A DNA stretch of 64,000 nucleotides. Origin: Argentina anserina. Lineage: Eukaryota; Streptophyta; Magnoliopsida; Rosales; Rosaceae. Both the position numbers and the translations under genes were made by a program. Positions 49,054 to 61,800 of the stretch are shown here, one piece after another. Position 1 is the stretch's first letter. The number at the start of each line of letters is the position of its first letter. The stretch spans positions 14,961,001-15,025,000 of the forward strand of contig NC_065874.1 of NCBI RefSeq assembly GCF_933775445.1, read 5' to 3'. Under the pieces are notes generated by a model that was given only the letters and a program-made list of their open reading frames with translations, made no database searches and was not told where the DNA came from.

Positions 49054-51640
49054 ACTATATATGTACGTATGAATAGCTAGATCACCTCTTATTGACCAAG
49101 TATAACGACACTGCAGTTGATCATGCAAGGATCGAAGTCAAAAACTACAGACGGACGTAACTTTATTTGTATTCTTATCTTATCTTCTGTAGTCATGTCC
49201 TTATCGTCACTTATATTCAATCTTGATTCTTCTTGTTCCCCATAATTGTAATTAATGATGGTTGTTCAAATATCACGGGAAACTGTTGAGAAAGTTATTA
49301 TTTGAAATCTGAGACTACAGCAGCCAGGCATGAGGCATGCATGCAGACACTCAGCAAGACTTAGACTTGGAAATTAGGGGATTTAGGGCAAACGCACGAC
49401 TGCACGAGCATACACATTGCGTACCACTGAAATTTTTTTGTTTCCAATTTGAGCCCGACCATATTTGCATGCACGCATAGCTCCGTAATTAAACTTTTCG
49501 CTTTTGATGAGGGCTTGTTTTCATTTCAAGCAATTATATGTACTTAGGTTGAGCAAATGACTTTGATAATATTCGTGTGATCAAAGATAATGGGATCAGT
49601 ATGTAGAAATATTTTCCGCTAGTTGTAAAAATAAATAAATAAATAAAAGATCGGTTGTACGAGTACGTTGTTAGCCTTCAAGATGAAGGTGTTTTCTTTG
49701 TCGGACCAGTTTCCAACCTTGAGACCTTGTCAAATTTGAATCCCATTGATACTTGGGTGAAATCTTGAGTTTTCTGATGATATGATAAAGAAATTGATAA
49801 CAGTACAAGGTTATTCAATGTGTAGTTTGTTGCAAATATCAAAGTTCCTGCCCACTAAATGAGAAATTGTGAAGACTAGGGACTTCCATTTATTCCTCCA
49901 CCTCAAGATCTAGTTTAAAATTAGGCAAACATATGTATCCGAGTTATATGTGACGACTTGGAAAAAGTCACTTGGTGTGTTTATTATGTTCATAACAGAA
50001 ATCATAATCAGTAGCCACCTCAAGCTTCAACTGCATTATCCCCATCATGTCTAAACTTAAATGGCAAAAAAAAAGGGTGAAGTTTTGAAACTTTGACCGC
50101 CAGCTTATTAGTTATATTTGTTGAGCTTTAGTGTTGATCGAACCCTATTATATAAAACAAGTACAGTATCTCAATAACATTCAACAAATATAAGTTTACA
50201 GTAACATGACGGAGTGCATGACATAATATATCTTGGAAGTGTCATATACATTAATTACTTTCAAGCAACACAATTAAGAGTGTCAAAGTGGAAATGGGGG
50301 TTCAAAGTTAGGCCGGATATTAAAGAAAGAGGGTTTATAGAGTTATTAAATTCCACCACCGTCGCTACATTTCTATTTCAAAGACAGCAGGGAGGGAGCC
50401 GGAAAGCATTGAAGAAAAGAGCCTAAAGGAAGACATAAAAACGAACTGGACAGATAGGCTCCCCCAATTTAGACCAAGATGGTGGCAATCTAGATCAAGA
50501 AGCTAGCCATATATCGACTCTTAGCAGGTTTTGAATTAGATGAATGAAGCCATAAATCAAGAGAAAGTTTTCATTGGAGATGCTCAAGTTTAGTTAATTA
50601 GCCAAGGAAATTAGGGTGATACATATACCCCGACCAGATGGAAACGATCAAACAAATTGCAACTATATATTAGTCTATTATAATGGCGCGGCCAGGGAGA
50701 AGAATGTAGGACGTGACGAAGGAACCAGAATCCCACTGAAAACTTCCTTCCAATTTTCAATACCGTTTACAACTTTTAAAGTAATTAAAGATTAGAGTGA
50801 ACTAGCAAGGTCCAACGACTATGTTCAAAGTACCCATGCATGCCATATAGGGGGATGTTATAAGTCCTTGGAAAGCATGTGTAAGCTGTTGCAACATTAT
50901 TTTCAAGGGCAGGTAGTCGTTGATGCTTGGGGGAAAATGTACATGTGTGTCTAAAGCTAGCCTCGAGAGATCGATTTATATATTTTGTTGCTACTTCAAA
51001 GTTTTTGTCCTTGACCAACTAATAAGTCAAAGATCCCAACGTAACATAATTGCTGGACATAGACGAACTAGAAGCACATATATCTAATACATCTCTGTTG
51101 TCAAGAAACTCGAGCAGTCTAATCAACGTAACCGGCAGGGACATTTGTTACTATCTTGACTTGGGATAGTAAGATAGCGTCATTTCCGGCGAACCCTAAC
51201 CCTAACCTTAACCCTGACACAAGCTAGTGTCTCTCACTTGTCGAGATTATTGGTATCCCGGTGGTTTTATAAGTAGCTAGCCACCCTGCCCGACAGCTGT
51301 TTTAAACTATTAACACTCCAGGCCGGCCGGCGAGTCGCTAACCAGCTAGCTTGCTTTGTGGCTAAGATCAAGGAAAAGACTGAAACCCAACTACAGTTTC
51401 TAGCTAGAGAATAGACCTGATCGAGCTGGGTATATTCTGTTATTATTAACTTTGCCTGAAATTGATTCAACCTCAATTACGTGCTTGGCAGGATACTCCA
51501 CATTTTACTCTAGCAGCACCTTGATGAGTAGCAGTAGATTGTTCAAACTACCTTTCTTGAAGATTGCACACAAACATACACTGGCATATCGTAATAGAAT
51601 CACAACTGGGACGACAGAATTTGCGCTCAAATTTAGAAAA
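49054..51640. other. Spacer between WRKY and SWAP genes
   Basis: No gene recognised. Short frames at 50214, 50785 and 51267 have no support. A short telomere-like tract lies at 51191. Confidence 0.4.
51191..51217. repeat. Short interstitial telomere-like tract
   Basis: ACCCTAACCCTAACC continues as CTTAACCCTGA. Units are CCCTAA (six bases), not the plant CCCTAAA, over about 27 bases. It may be chance or a degenerate telo-box cluster. Confidence 0.5.
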
Positions 51641-51641
51641 G

Positions 51642-51722
51642 ATCCAAAAGATCATTTGTTTGATAGGAGAAAAGGAAAGGCACCTTTTCCTTTTCTCCTA
51701 TCAAACAAATGATCTTTTGGAT
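51642..51722. repeat. Perfect 37-bp inverted repeat with 7-base loop
   Basis: The left arm 51642-51678 and right arm 51686-51722 are exact reverse complements; the loop is GGCACCT. It lies about 240 bases beyond the stop codon of the minus-strand SWAP gene, so it may be transcribed in that 3'UTR. It could be a fold-back transposon relic, a young small-RNA hairpin or a local duplication. Confidence 0.9.
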
Positions 51723-51961
51723 TGCCATAGATTGTAACTTAGAATGTAGATTTTTTCTACAATCTGGGCAAAATGCTTCAAGGGATCACCGTAACATCGA
51801 ATATATATCTCACAAGGACTGATGGAAAAACGCGCAGGCCGCAATTGAAGCTAGAAACAGAACTTGAAGTGAAATCCTAAATTTATAAATTAGTGGTAAA
51901 TAATTCTATCTTCACAGATAGATTAGTGTTTTTATACTAAACAAGAACAAAGTCACACCTG

Positions 51962-54900
51962 TTACAACGTTGCCATCAACATAGCTCGAATTTTGGCCCT
52001 AAGATCATCTGAAACCACAGTGGCACCAGAAGGCTGAGATGGGGCTCTCCCAATTTCATCTGATTTCAAAGTATCTGCAGAAGCTTCTCTACTAGCATTA
52101 CCGCCACTACCAACCATTGATTGATCCGGCTTTGAAAAGATCTCTCCTTCCTCTAATTCCATGTTTCGTTCAGAATCAGGTTCATTATGCTTTGCAGCTG
52201 TCCTTTGATGCCGGTGCTCGTCCTCAGACGAACTACCATGATTATGCTGCCTCCGAGAATGCCGGCGCTCAGAAGAGTCATTGTGCTTGCGCCTACTTCG
52301 AGAAGTTCGATGTTCACTATGAGTATGCTGGCATTCAGAGCGCCAATGATCATCGTCAGATGAGCTATGATGCCGATGCCTTTTCGAAGGCTGATGTTCA
52401 TCGTAAGAGCTATTAATCTTATGCTTACTCTGAGAGTGCCGATGCTTCTCATCAGACCTCTCATGCTTATGACGGTGTCTAGAATCTCTGTCCTTGGAAG
52501 AGGAATGCCTTTTGTGCCTATGCCTGTCCCTAACATTGTCTGAGGAATAATGAGACCGACGCTTCTTAGAGTGCTTGTGACTCTTTGTATCTTCTTCCTT
52601 GTTCTCTTCATCATCATTGTCACTTTCACCATCTTCTTCTTCTTCAACCCTTTTAGAAAGAGTACGGAAGGTCTTCTTTGATCGTCGCTCATTACATTTA
52701 TCAACAGCAACTTTCTTGTCATAGTCCTCCACCTTATCTGCGATATCAACTTCCAATGGGGATGAACCCCCTTTTCTTTCTTTGGTTACAAGATTTAAAA
52801 CCTCATTTCCTGATGAAGAAACCCCAGATTCTGGTGGATCAATAGATACGCCACGTACTGATTCCGCTTTCAAAGGAGCAGATCCACCTTTTAACATGGC
52901 AGCAAACATCTTTGCTCGTTTCAATCTTTCAGCCTTCAGTTTCTGCTCTTTACTCAAAGATGCTTCAGAGGAGTCGGCCTCACTTGCAGCTGCAAGAGCA
53001 GCCGTCTCTGCAATAGCCTTGGCAACAGGAACAGGAACATTAGTTACTTGACCAACACGACCAGAACAATATGCCTTTTGACTTCCAGAGCTCAAATCTT
53101 GTCCACCATCATTGCTAGAACCCTGACCAACACCACTTGAAGATGGTTTTTGGAATATGTCTAAAGCCGGATTCTTAAAGCCTCTTGTTGCAGCCTGAAG
53201 AATAGCTGCAACTGCATCCACACTGATTCCGACTTCTGGCTGGTTTGATTCAGAAGGCGGATCATGCCCATCCTTCTTTGACTTGCCGATTACCATCTTA
53301 AATTTTTCTTTCCTGTCATAATCAAAAGTTACTTCATGACTGGCAGATCCTGAGGAGAAGGAATCACTGCCCTTGGCAGCTTTCTTGTCCACCACACGCC
53401 CAGCCAATTCTTGTTTCTCAGAAACTATCTGCTTGCCGTGTAACTTGGACTGAAGAAATGGACAGGAAATGAACATCAGTAAACAGAGGATAATCACAAG
53501 ATCAGAAAGACAAACAATGATACCAATAAAGATAGAATGTCAAAACAATTAACATTAGTAAAACTGTTACTAGAAACTCAGAACAGCTAAAATACATCCC
53601 ATGCATATAGAAACCATTTGCATATGTGTTTAGGTCAACGTAATTGGGCATTCCTTCATGTATTTGGAGCTCTTTTCAAAAATAAACTTCAAGAAATAAT
53701 AATGAAAACTTAAAAATTAATAAAATTTAAAACTTCATATATAAAAAAAGTTCCAGCCATTCATCACAGTTATGCACAGCACACAACAAGCATCATGTGC
53801 ACAATACATAAATAATCAATTTTACGGAAATAGGCTAATAATGAACACAATGAAGCCACATTTGTGCACTAAATAATTGACTTTGGAGTAAATCAACAAA
53901 CTAATATTCCACACTACAAAAATAGACTACCATGCAAAAAGCATATGGTAAGGTTCTGCAAATACGCACCTCTTGAGCATCTTGGAGAACTTTCAAGTAG
54001 TAAGCATGATATTGATTAGATGGCAGAAGGAACAAAAATCTTCCCTGTTTACAGTTCTGTTCAGCAAGAATAGCTTCAAACTGTCTGCCATTCTTTAATA
54101 TGAACTCAACAATTTTCTCAACTACTCTCTTTTGATCAGATGGTGGCTCCAAAACGGGTAGTTCAACTTTTGATGCTCCAGGAATACCAGGAGTCTGAGA
54201 CTTATTGGTAGCACCGGAAACCGATCCTAAGGTATCACTTTCTTTCTTCATCCCACTGGTGGCTCCACCTCTAACTGTGTTAATGATACGGTTATGTTCA
54301 ATGAAATTAACTTTCTCCTTCAAAGGAGGACAAAGAAATTTTGAAACAATATCATTTTTCCCAGTTACAGTTCCAGTAGATTCTTTCTGCTCTGATCCAT
54401 GCATAATTGCACTAATTGCATTAACAGCTTCATGAGAGTTCAGTTTCTGCAAGCCAGATGCATCCTCAGCCGTGTCATCCTCATCCTCTCCAGACCCATA
54501 TACAGAACCAAGCAAAGACAATGCTCCACCAGTCTGATCAAGACCACCATTGTTTTTCTTCTCTTCCTGTACGGATATTCCCTCCTTGAGTAGTTCTTGG
54601 TGATCGATGAGAAACCTAAAGTACGCATGAAGGTGATGGTCAGGCATCAAGAACCCAAACATTGGATTGTCTCCCTGTTTCACCCTCAAAACAATTTCTG
54701 ACTGCCCACCATGCTTGGCAACAAACATAGCTGTTCTTGCAATGATCTGATGTATCTTTTCTGTTTCAGGCTGGGGAAAGGAAAAACAGAAAAACAAAAC
54801 CTTCAGAAGTCTGACAATTTCCAGTAAATGCAGTTTCATCTCAAAATAAGTCTCATAATGAATTAATCACCCCAAGTTAAACTCTCTGAACCTCAAGATA

Positions 54901-56560
54901 AACCCAAAGATAACCATGGCGAACAAAGAATATAACTCTACAAAGACATGTTTTCTTCCGATTCGCTCACAAGCAAAAAGATTTAATAAGTTTCAACCAT
55001 CCTAATCCCACCTGGACAGACCCTTGGTAACAAGAACTGCATGCCTGCTCCGAGCATCTGAAACTTAGACATGATAAGCCTTAGAGTAAGACATGCACCT
55101 TAGCAATTATCATCTGGCCATACTTGTTAGCAATCAGACAAACAGTTATTCCCAGTCATATGAAATCGCACATGAGCAAATAAAAACAGGAAGGACTGTA
55201 CTTACAAGGTTTTGAATCAAACATTCTGGCACTGGAAAGGCTGGACGAAAAACAGGCTCAGAGTTGTTGGTCTTCTGCTCTGTTGACTCATCCGTGCCTC
55301 CATATGCAAAGGCAACAGAGTGATAGCCACCGGTGTTCGGCACATCTGTATCATTGCCTGCATCTGGAAATGAAAACAATCAAAATCAAAATCTTACTTT
55401 CATATAAGAGTGAAGCCATTTATACACATCATCCATTCTATACAAACAGCGGAGGGAAAAAGAAAAAGAAAAAGTTAGATAGGAATACTCTTACTTGCGT
55501 CTCTGAGATATGAAACTGTTGCAAATTACATTCCATCCTGCAAACTTGAAAAATAATGCAAGAAGAACAACACTAATAGAAACAAGAAAGAAAACTCGCG
55601 CCTCACAACCAATCACAGGCTTGACCCCCTCCGTCATCACCAATTCCATACAAAACAGAGGACCACTGAATGTCCATATGCGATTACTACCAATTATGCA
55701 GATTCCATGTTTTACGTGGTTTCATGAACCAGCCCTCTCTTTTTTTTACTCTATGTTCTCTAGCAGACGACCATATTAGTCTATCCAAGCAACTACCAGG
55801 GTTTTCGTTGCATAACCAAACTTCAACTATGAGTAATCACCACTTGGAGCAAAAGCTTACAGTAAACTACATTTCCTATATTTTTAGCTAAACATTCTTC
55901 CCTTTAACTTTGCTTCATCCAAAAAAAAAGTCCACAATTAATTCACTTAGCTCACTTAGCCTTTAACAGTTGTCCACCAAACCGTGGCTCGTGCTTTTAA
56001 CTAGATAATCTCACACATACACACGAAGAAAACTCGTTCAACCATATCAAATGACAGTGTTCCTCTTGATAAATCTTATTAACATTAACCCAAATCAACA
56101 AAGCTTAATGTAGCTATAATTAACTGTAACTGCTTCACTTTTTTTTTTTTTTCATTTTCTGACAAACCTAAATGTCAAAGCTACTTCATAATCAAGATTA
56201 ATCAAAAAATTCAAACGTCAATTAATGCAAAGCTATAATAAAGCAGGAGATGAAAATCCATAAATAATTAAGGTAAAACTGAATTCGTTTACCTTGTTGC
56301 TGTTCGTGTTCTTCTTCCTCCGACGGCGACGGCAGATCGCGGTAGCGCTCGAGGTCGAGCTCGGACTCCAGCGAGGCGTCGGGGTGAGGGTGACGGCGGC
56401 GGGTGCGAGGAGGGAGGGGAGTAGGGAGGAGGTGACGAACGTCGTAGCGGTCGATGAAGAGGGAGTTCCACTCGACGAGCGCTTCGGGAGAGTTGACGAA
56501 GGAAGCGCTGTTGTCGTCGTCGAAGAGAAGCGCGTGGCGGCCAACCGCCTCCAAATCCAT
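51962..56560 (-). CDS. SWAP/SURP-domain splicing factor (suppressor-of-white-apricot homologue)
   Basis: Nuclear pre-mRNA splicing regulator. Four exons on the minus strand: 56293-56560, 55206-55363, 53970-54770, 51962-53449. They total 2715 nt, 904 aa. The ATG at 56560 (MDLEAVGRHALLFDDD) matches the family start; an in-frame ATG at 56668 would add 36 residues of low-complexity sequence. Exons 1 and 2 form the conserved SWAP N-terminal region (NSLFIDRYDVRHLLP). Two SURP modules follow: about residues 147-190 (IHQIIARTAMFVAKHGG) and 358-405 (VVEKIVEFILKNGRQFEAIL). The C-terminal third has an acidic stretch, then a long Arg/Ser/His-rich region (roughly 700-855) with recurring RHRHKRHSS and HRHHSSSDD-type motifs. 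It ends LRAKIRAMLMATL. The very long last exon holds the whole low-complexity region. Confidence 0.93.
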
Positions 56561-57392
56561 CTTAGCTTCAAAAGCCGATTGGGGTTGCAGAGGGGCGATT
56601 GAGAAAGAAAAACCCCAACATATACGGCGAGGATTTGTTAAGGGCGAGGATGGGGATAGTTTAGGCATAAAACCAAATTTGTCACTGTGGTTCGGGATAA
56701 CTTTGTAGAGGGAAAATTACCTCACAGTCCTTTAATCGTGGTTCTTCTGCCTCCCTGTATACTCTATAGTTTGTACTTTGTAGGGGTTTTTTTTGTAAGT
56801 TCCCTTTCGGATCTTTACTTTTTGCATAAAAAAAGCCAACCGGTTCAATTTGGGTCGTTGTTTTATACACGGTTCGCGCAGCTTGTGTCGATCCAAGTGA
56901 CCAAGTGTGACATGGTCTGGGATGCCTGAGGTTCCCCATTCTTGTAACAAAAGGGATGACAGTATCGTTTATTTGAGCAAAAGAATATTAGTTGACACAA
57001 CAAATCTATACTTATATAACCTTCAAACATAAATGTAAATGATGTACCACAAGCACAAACTGTAAATGGTATGTATCACAAGCTCATATTGGAAAACCAA
57101 TTTGTGTCCATAGCCATGTTAGCAGCGTAGGAAACTCGTGTATAAAGAGGGCGAAAACAGAAAATTCTGTGGTTCCAAATCAAACTATACTGTGTTCCTG
57201 CAATGTAACTAACCTATACACTACCTAATGAAATAAAGTAAATATTCCCTAAGCCATTTGTAATCCAAAACAAATTGAACATATTCACATGTTATCACAA
57301 TGCTACAGATGAATGGGGTAAACGATCCATAAATTTGATTGTTGATAGCAGGTACGGGTGACTGGTTCCCATACAAGACTTCCCGGTTTCTA
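56561..57392. other. SWAP promoter and 3' flank of the VPS35L-like gene
   Basis: Both genes run leftwards. The left part should hold the SWAP leader and promoter, the right part the 3'UTR of the VPS35L-like gene. No other gene seen. Confidence 0.5.
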
Positions 57393-58807
57393 TCAGATTT
57401 GAGCAAATTGACGATATTCCTGACATGGCTGCCAAATAAACAACAGATATGCAAGTAATTAAGATGACGAATGTAAGAGAATTTTGTTTTTGGTAACTAA
57501 AGAAGCAGAAGATATAATTGGCTCAAGTTTGTTTTATTTTGCTTGAGAGGAAATGACCTAGAATGTTTGCCACAGCATCTCATCCCCGGAAAAGGCACAC
57601 AATTCTAGTCCTCCAAAAAATTTAAAACAAGCAGTCAACATACCTCCAGACAAGTTGGTGTCGATTTTGGAAACTATAAGTTATAAATAACAATTAAAGC
57701 CCACGAGTCATGTGTTTGAAGACCCTTGGAGCACAACTCTAGGCAGCTATGACAGCCCTATGTCCTATGGTATGACTACAAATATAAATTAATTTGAATA
57801 GCACAGTTCATCTAAGAATATTCACTGGGGATAAATTTTCAGCTTTCAGCAGTGCCAGGGTATGTGTAACAACTAACAAGTAAGAAATTTGGAATTTATG
57901 ACAGGAAAATATCAACCTCCACTTGTAAATTTTAGATGACATAAAATTTGAGAACTTACAATTAAGGATGATGCAATGCAGTTGCAAGCTTCAAGCGCCA
58001 TACTTCCACGAGCAGCCTAAGTATTACTCAATGAAATGTCATAGATCAGTACCACCCATACGATTGGGAAAAGATGAGACCCAAATTATTGAAAGTCGTT
58101 ACCTTGGAAGGTTCTTGTTCAATAGTATCAACCAGGCTCTGAAGGACAAACTTGCACATCAAGGCAAGCTCACTTACATACGACAAATGACCAAAGAACA
58201 GTTTGTCGTTTCCTAGATGCTGAAGAAATAACAAATGTTAATATTGTTTCTATGTTTCCTCAAAAAACAAAAAGCAAAAAGATTTTGAAACTTCAAACAA
58301 AATAGTTTTCTGAAAGAAAGCACTTGCAGTGTTGCTTTTCCAAACTTATAAGGCATTCTTGGATTTTTAGAGTATTTTTTTATTTTTTTCCCTTAAGACT
58401 CTAAATACTTTTGAAACCTCTGAACATGTTCTAAGGTGTAAACTATGTACCTTTCCCTTATCCGCATGATAAGGCAAATCTTGTTGAGATAGTACCGCTA
58501 ACAGAGAAACAACTGCACAAAAAATCTTCACTCTCATCCTTGATGTCACCCTATATTATTGAAACATCCAAAGAATAAATAAATTTACATCCATTTCAAA
58601 AATGCATACACGCAGGTTCCAACATGAAGTATGTTGTGAAAGTGCTCACCATGGCTGGGAATTCACAAGCAAAACCAAGTTCTTTGGGTAGAAAGTAACT
58701 CCAAACTCCGGGTTACCTACACATGGGAAAGACACATTAAACAAAATAAATGACAAACAGAACAAAAGATGACCTCGTAAGCATGTTTGTTTTTGTCAAA
58801 GATGTTT

Positions 58808-58841
<34 letters not shown>

Positions 58842-61800
58842 CAAGAACCAAACTTATATTGGATTATAGTGTAGCTTCCAGTATTATCTGTCCATGTTTT
58901 CCACATATTATATCATTTCTAGAGAAGCATAATAGGTTTTACTTTAAATGCCTTGTCTCAGAAGACTGTCCAATACACAAAAAAAACGTAGTCTGTATTA
59001 ATAATTAAAAAGATAAAGCAGATTGTTTGGACGATTAACAAGGGTATGTTAAAATAAAGATGAAATTTGAGTTCCATGTTGATATTAATACACAGACTAC
59101 AAACATGATGAATTAAAAATATCATGTAACAACCTGGAACCATAACCAAGAGGCTGAGCAACTTTTGAATTGAGGAGAGTATTCCATCAGCATCAATTGG
59201 AGTTCTGGGTCCTATACAGACAGCAATATAATTTTAGTTCAAATGTTACAACACCAATGTATAACGACTTGTCTTTGCATGTCTATGATTAGCACCCAAT
59301 CAATATCACAACCCCTTAGCAGATGATGAAATCACAAATCAGCAGCATAGTATACATATGCAGTAGCACTCTTATTTATGAAAGGCAAGAATTTTTATCA
59401 AATGGTTGTCTGGAGCAAAGGAACAAGAGTCCTAATAAATTATAGCCATAATATGAATGGATAACGACAGCTCCAGTTTGAGAAATGAAGCTGATTAGTT
59501 ATATTAATATGTGCGAGTGTGTGTTAATAAGTTATGAGATATCACACTATATGCAATGATGTACTAATGTTTCTTTTAATCTATGCTCTGATTAGTTTTT
59601 GATTGCAAAATATCATCAACTCAGTCAGAATGAGGTTTGATGAAAGACGTCCTAGCACCTCAAATCCTTTGAGAAAAGTATACTGGAAGGTTCGTGCTAT
59701 CTGTAGATCCCCAGGGAAGAAGATAACCCTTGTTTTTTTCAGGTTCCATTCACAATACGTAAACAGAAGGTTGATTCTGATGATGACAAATTATATATGA
59801 CATGAGAGTTTCACTTGAAAGCAAGATACACTTACCATCAATCGCTTCCAAAATTTGCAAAGAGTTCATTGCTGAGTCAATTAGTCCATCAGAATGAGAA
59901 ACTAGACCAGCAAGCAAGGCTACCTGATATAGTTATACAAGAATGAGTAAAGTATATGATTTATTTGATATGAAACATCTTTGTGTCAACAGAAGAAAAA
60001 AAAAAACCTCAGCAGTCTCCAAATACAGATTTAACTGCTTAGTCTGAGATGAAATAGAAGGTAATGTGACTTCAGAAAACGCTACACATGATTTAATAAA
60101 ACTGATATGTCTGTTCCCATCTTTCAAAGCCTTAATTGCTAAACAATTACTCGAGCGAACAAGAGTTTCCTGAAAGCAAATTGAAGTGCTGAATTAACAT
60201 AAAGGAATACATAATACAGGGCATTCTTCTGTTGAAACAATACTCTTTTACTGAGCAAGGTCCCTTTGCAATTGATACCGAATGGATTGTAAATATCGCC
60301 TTAAAGGTATTAACAACAATATTTAAATGATGTAAACCTTAAGCCAATGTATGCTACCAAAAGCTGCACGGCATTCAATTAAGAAGGTCAAATGACTTTC
60401 CATCTCTTCCCCATAATCAACCTAACAATGAAAAGCCAAAAAAATGTCAAACAATCGAATGCATCGCAATCACAAGGAAAAAGATTTGCATTATGAAATT
60501 ATGTAATCCAAATTACTTACCAGTGAGACAAAAGAAGAAATTAATCGTGCTGGTTGGTTAGAATCATCTTTTACATTTGCATATATTTCATCATCATGTA
60601 GAGCCTGAGAAATTTCAAAAAGAAATTGTATAATTGTCGGATCACGTAACCAACCATTCCTGCCAAAGTAGAGCAACCCAATGTTTAAATACTCTCAGGA
60701 AAAGGAACGAAAAATTCACCCATTAAGCATTTAGCTACAACAAAAAGAAAAATAAATCACAGGTTCTCGAAAGTGAGGAGGAACTTAGAAAGATCTTCCC
60801 ATTTTCAATTGTTTCAGTGTGATAAATGAGATCATGAGTCTTCATTGTAAACCACTTATAGATTGCACATTCCTCCAAATTTATTGGAAACAAGATTATA
60901 AATTAAAGCATAAGTCTAGGTATGCGAAAGTCATAAAATTGATGAAAGTGTTCACTAAGGGCAAATAGTTCCCAATGTTGTCAAGTTGGGACTTGCAAAT
61001 ATTGATATTTCAAATAGGCAAGATACACCAAGATCTTAGCAATAAAAAGTGGAGAATGAATGAAAAGACCATAAAGGTACCTTATCCCTATGTCAAGGAT
61101 CTGCATATTGATGATGCTCTGTGAACTTCCATACATTAAATCCAAGATCTTCAGAAAAGGGGTCTACAATGAGACAAATATAATCAATTTCCTTAGTAAA
61201 CTAAGATTCTAATGTTCATAAGACTACAGAACCATAATCATAGGACAAATAGTAGAAGAGAGAATACAGTAATCAAGAAGTATGGGGAGAAACCCACCAT
61301 AGCAATTATGTCTTCTAAATCCTTGTAATAAGAAAGATGCTTCACCAGGATGGACTGAAAGGTTGCCAGTTCATCTTCAGCAATCCCTTGACTGCATGCT
61401 CAGTTTGAGATACCTTCCAAAATGGATATCAGGTGGTCAACCTGACATAAATAATCAGATCCGGAGAAAGAAATAATAGAAATAGCAAGCAGATGCAAAT
61501 AATTGTTCATAAGCTTGCTTACATGTATTCACTGTGAAATTATGAAGATCACTTATTACAGTTAATAGAAGTAACTGTTGAAGAAAAGTCCCTCAAACAT
61601 CCAGAATATATCATAACTTAACTCAGCTGATATGAGGTAGGACATCTCACCAGAAATTAAAAAATAGCAACAAGCGTTGCCCTCTTATTTAATACAGACA
61701 ATAAAATAAAACTCAATGAAGAACAAACTAGAAACATTAAATGAGCCAAGCCAACAAGAATGGTGTCCAAACTCACAATCACCAAGACCTTTTTCCCCTA

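Noticed and set aside
52153..52749. 198-codon frame on the minus strand
   Set aside because: Alternative-frame shadow of the SWAP low-complexity exon.
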